From Streptococcus equi subsp. equi (lineage in GTDB: Bacteria; Bacillota; Bacilli; Lactobacillales; Streptococcaceae): a stretch of DNA of 64,000 nucleotides. Shown piece after piece: positions 63,224 to 64,000 of this stretch (position 1 is the stretch's first letter; each line of letters begins with the position of its first letter). A program made the translations under genes and the position numbers. The stretch is taken from positions 1,984,001 through 2,048,000 of the forward strand of contig LR134389.1 in the NCBI GenBank assembly GCA_900637675.1, read 5' to 3'. The notes under the pieces were generated by a model. The model saw nothing but the letters and a program-made list of their open reading frames with translations. It ran no database searches and was not told the origin of the DNA.

Positions 63224-64000
63224 TTACAGCTTCCAGCTGAGGTCAACCTCTAGGCCATAATGGTCGCTGACAACCGGTGCTTCACCACCATCAAAGGTCA
63301 CCTTTGAGCTGTTAATGGTAAAGACCTTACTGGTAAAGACATGGTCGACCTTAAAGGCCTCTTTGTTATCCTCCCAGCCATCAATAGCAGCAACAATACT
63401 ATGGTCTCCAAAGACGTAGTCTGCAGCCTGATGACTATCCTGAAGGTCTAAGGGGCTTTTTAGAATCATCTCATAGCCCTCTTGGCCACTTGGATTGTTA
63501 AAATCTCCCAGCAATAGCACAGGACAGGCTAGCTGCTGCAGGGCTGCCTCTAATCGCTGCCATTCTCCGACAAAGCCCTGATCAAACCAAGACAAATGCA
63601 GGCTCACAACTGCTGCCTCCCTGCCATCAATGGTTGTTTTGGCCAGTAAAGCCCGTCTGGTGTGGTAATCATACTCGTCAGCCACCGCTGAGACTAAAAT
63701 GTCTGAGGCTTGGATCGGCTGCTTGGATAAGATCGCAACACCCTCATGGTAAATATCATAGCCAATATGATTGTAGGCCCACGACCAGTAGTAGCTTTGG
63801 CCACGTTTTTTTAAGTAATTGACAAGCAAGAGGGCAAAGTTATCCTGATGAATGGCAGGTGTCCCTGCAATTGGCTGGTAGCCTGATAATGACACTGCTG
63901 CTTCGCTGTCAATCAGCTGATTGATTTCTTGTAGGCAAATCACGTCATAGTTCTGAGCCAAAATATGCTCTGCCAAGTCGAACAGCTTTTTTAAGGCATT
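63224..64000 (-). CDS. Endonuclease/exonuclease/phosphatase-family protein (partial)
   Basis: Runs off the right edge; the frame is open to the last base (..NALKKLFDLAEH), so the N-terminus is missing. 258 residues seen. EEP-fold residues: Glu in VICLQEINQ, Asp and Asn in LLGDFNNPSG, and the final Ser-Asp-His in VVSDHYGLEVDL. No signal or anchor in the visible part. Streptococci carry a conserved cytosolic member with unknown substrate. Confidence 0.85.
   Translation of the reverse strand, partial: NALKKLFDLAEHILAQNYDVICLQEINQLIDSEAAVSLSGYQPIAGTPAIHQDNFALLLVNYLKKRGQSYYWSWAYNHIGYDIYHEGVAILSKQPIQASDILVSAVADEYDYHTRRALLAKTTIDGREAAVVSLHLSWFDQGFVGEWQRLEAALQQLACPVLLLGDFNNPSGQEGYEMILKSPLDLQDSHQAADYVFGDHSIVAAIDGWEDNKEAFKVDHVFTSKVFTINSSKVTFDGGEAPVVSDHYGLEVDLSWKL

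Overview
The window is low-GC streptococcal chromosome. It carries the conserved block dexB - ABC ATPase - lrp - streptokinase - dtd - relA, followed by a gene for a YSIRK/LPXTG coiled-coil M-like protein that I recognise as SeM (fibrinogen-binding protein). Together with the streptokinase sequence, this points to Streptococcus equi, most likely subsp. equi, the strangles pathogen. No rRNA genes, tRNA genes or CRISPR array were seen.

Layout. (1) 1-5.95 kb: galactose (Leloir) genes. A divergent LacI-type regulator (cut by the window edge) precedes galK, galT, galE and a frameshifted galM. (2) 5.95-7.33 kb: debris, including a decayed ISL3-family transposase and a partial copy of an island end. 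(3) 7.33-22.43 kb: a roughly 15-kb genomic island in the 3' end of rpsI, bounded by a 52-bp direct repeat (49/52 identical). Running inward from rpsI it holds a frameshifted tyrosine integrase, a cI-like repressor, a divergent HTH/excisionase-like gene, a DnaD-like replication gene, three small genes including two MobC-like ones, and a type I restriction operon: hsdM, a broken hsdS, an extra hsdS half, a PrrC-like ABC-type ATPase and hsdR. An AlbA_2/Schlafen-like protein and a RelB/RelE-type toxin-antitoxin pair complete it. (4) 22.4-34.5 kb: housekeeping genes (rpsI, rplM, degV, rae1-like, frameshifted rlmB, a membrane-anchored surface protein, mrnC, cysS, cysE, sseB-like, pnp, rpsO), with an intact IS3-family element inserted in the rpsO terminator, between rpsO and pnp. 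(5) 34.7-49.9 kb: a thioester/fibronectin-binding-type wall protein, def, an FMN reductase, marR, polC, proS, rseP, cdsA, uppS, yajC and a nonsense-mutated thioredoxin-like gene. (6) 50-64 kb: dexB, msmK-type ATPase, lrp, streptokinase, dtd, relA, seM with its divergent AraC-type regulator, nrdI, and an edge-cut exonuclease/phosphatase-family gene.

How it works together. The gal genes convert galactose to UDP-sugars. The dexB/msmK cluster feeds on alpha-glucans and carries candidate CcpA (cre) sites. Streptokinase, SeM and the thioester wall protein act at the host interface. The island combines several anti-phage or stabilising modules, but its integrase and HsdS are both broken, so it is probably fixed in place and its restriction activity is uncertain.

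Most unusual points: the hsd-prrC-like-albA cassette with a pentanucleotide repeat joining HsdS segments; a 27-bp motif repeated four times at the island's two ends; and IS3-type ends nested inside the hairpins of three separate transcription terminators. Four genes each appear to have lost one base in an A/T run, which may be real decay or a sequencing artefact.
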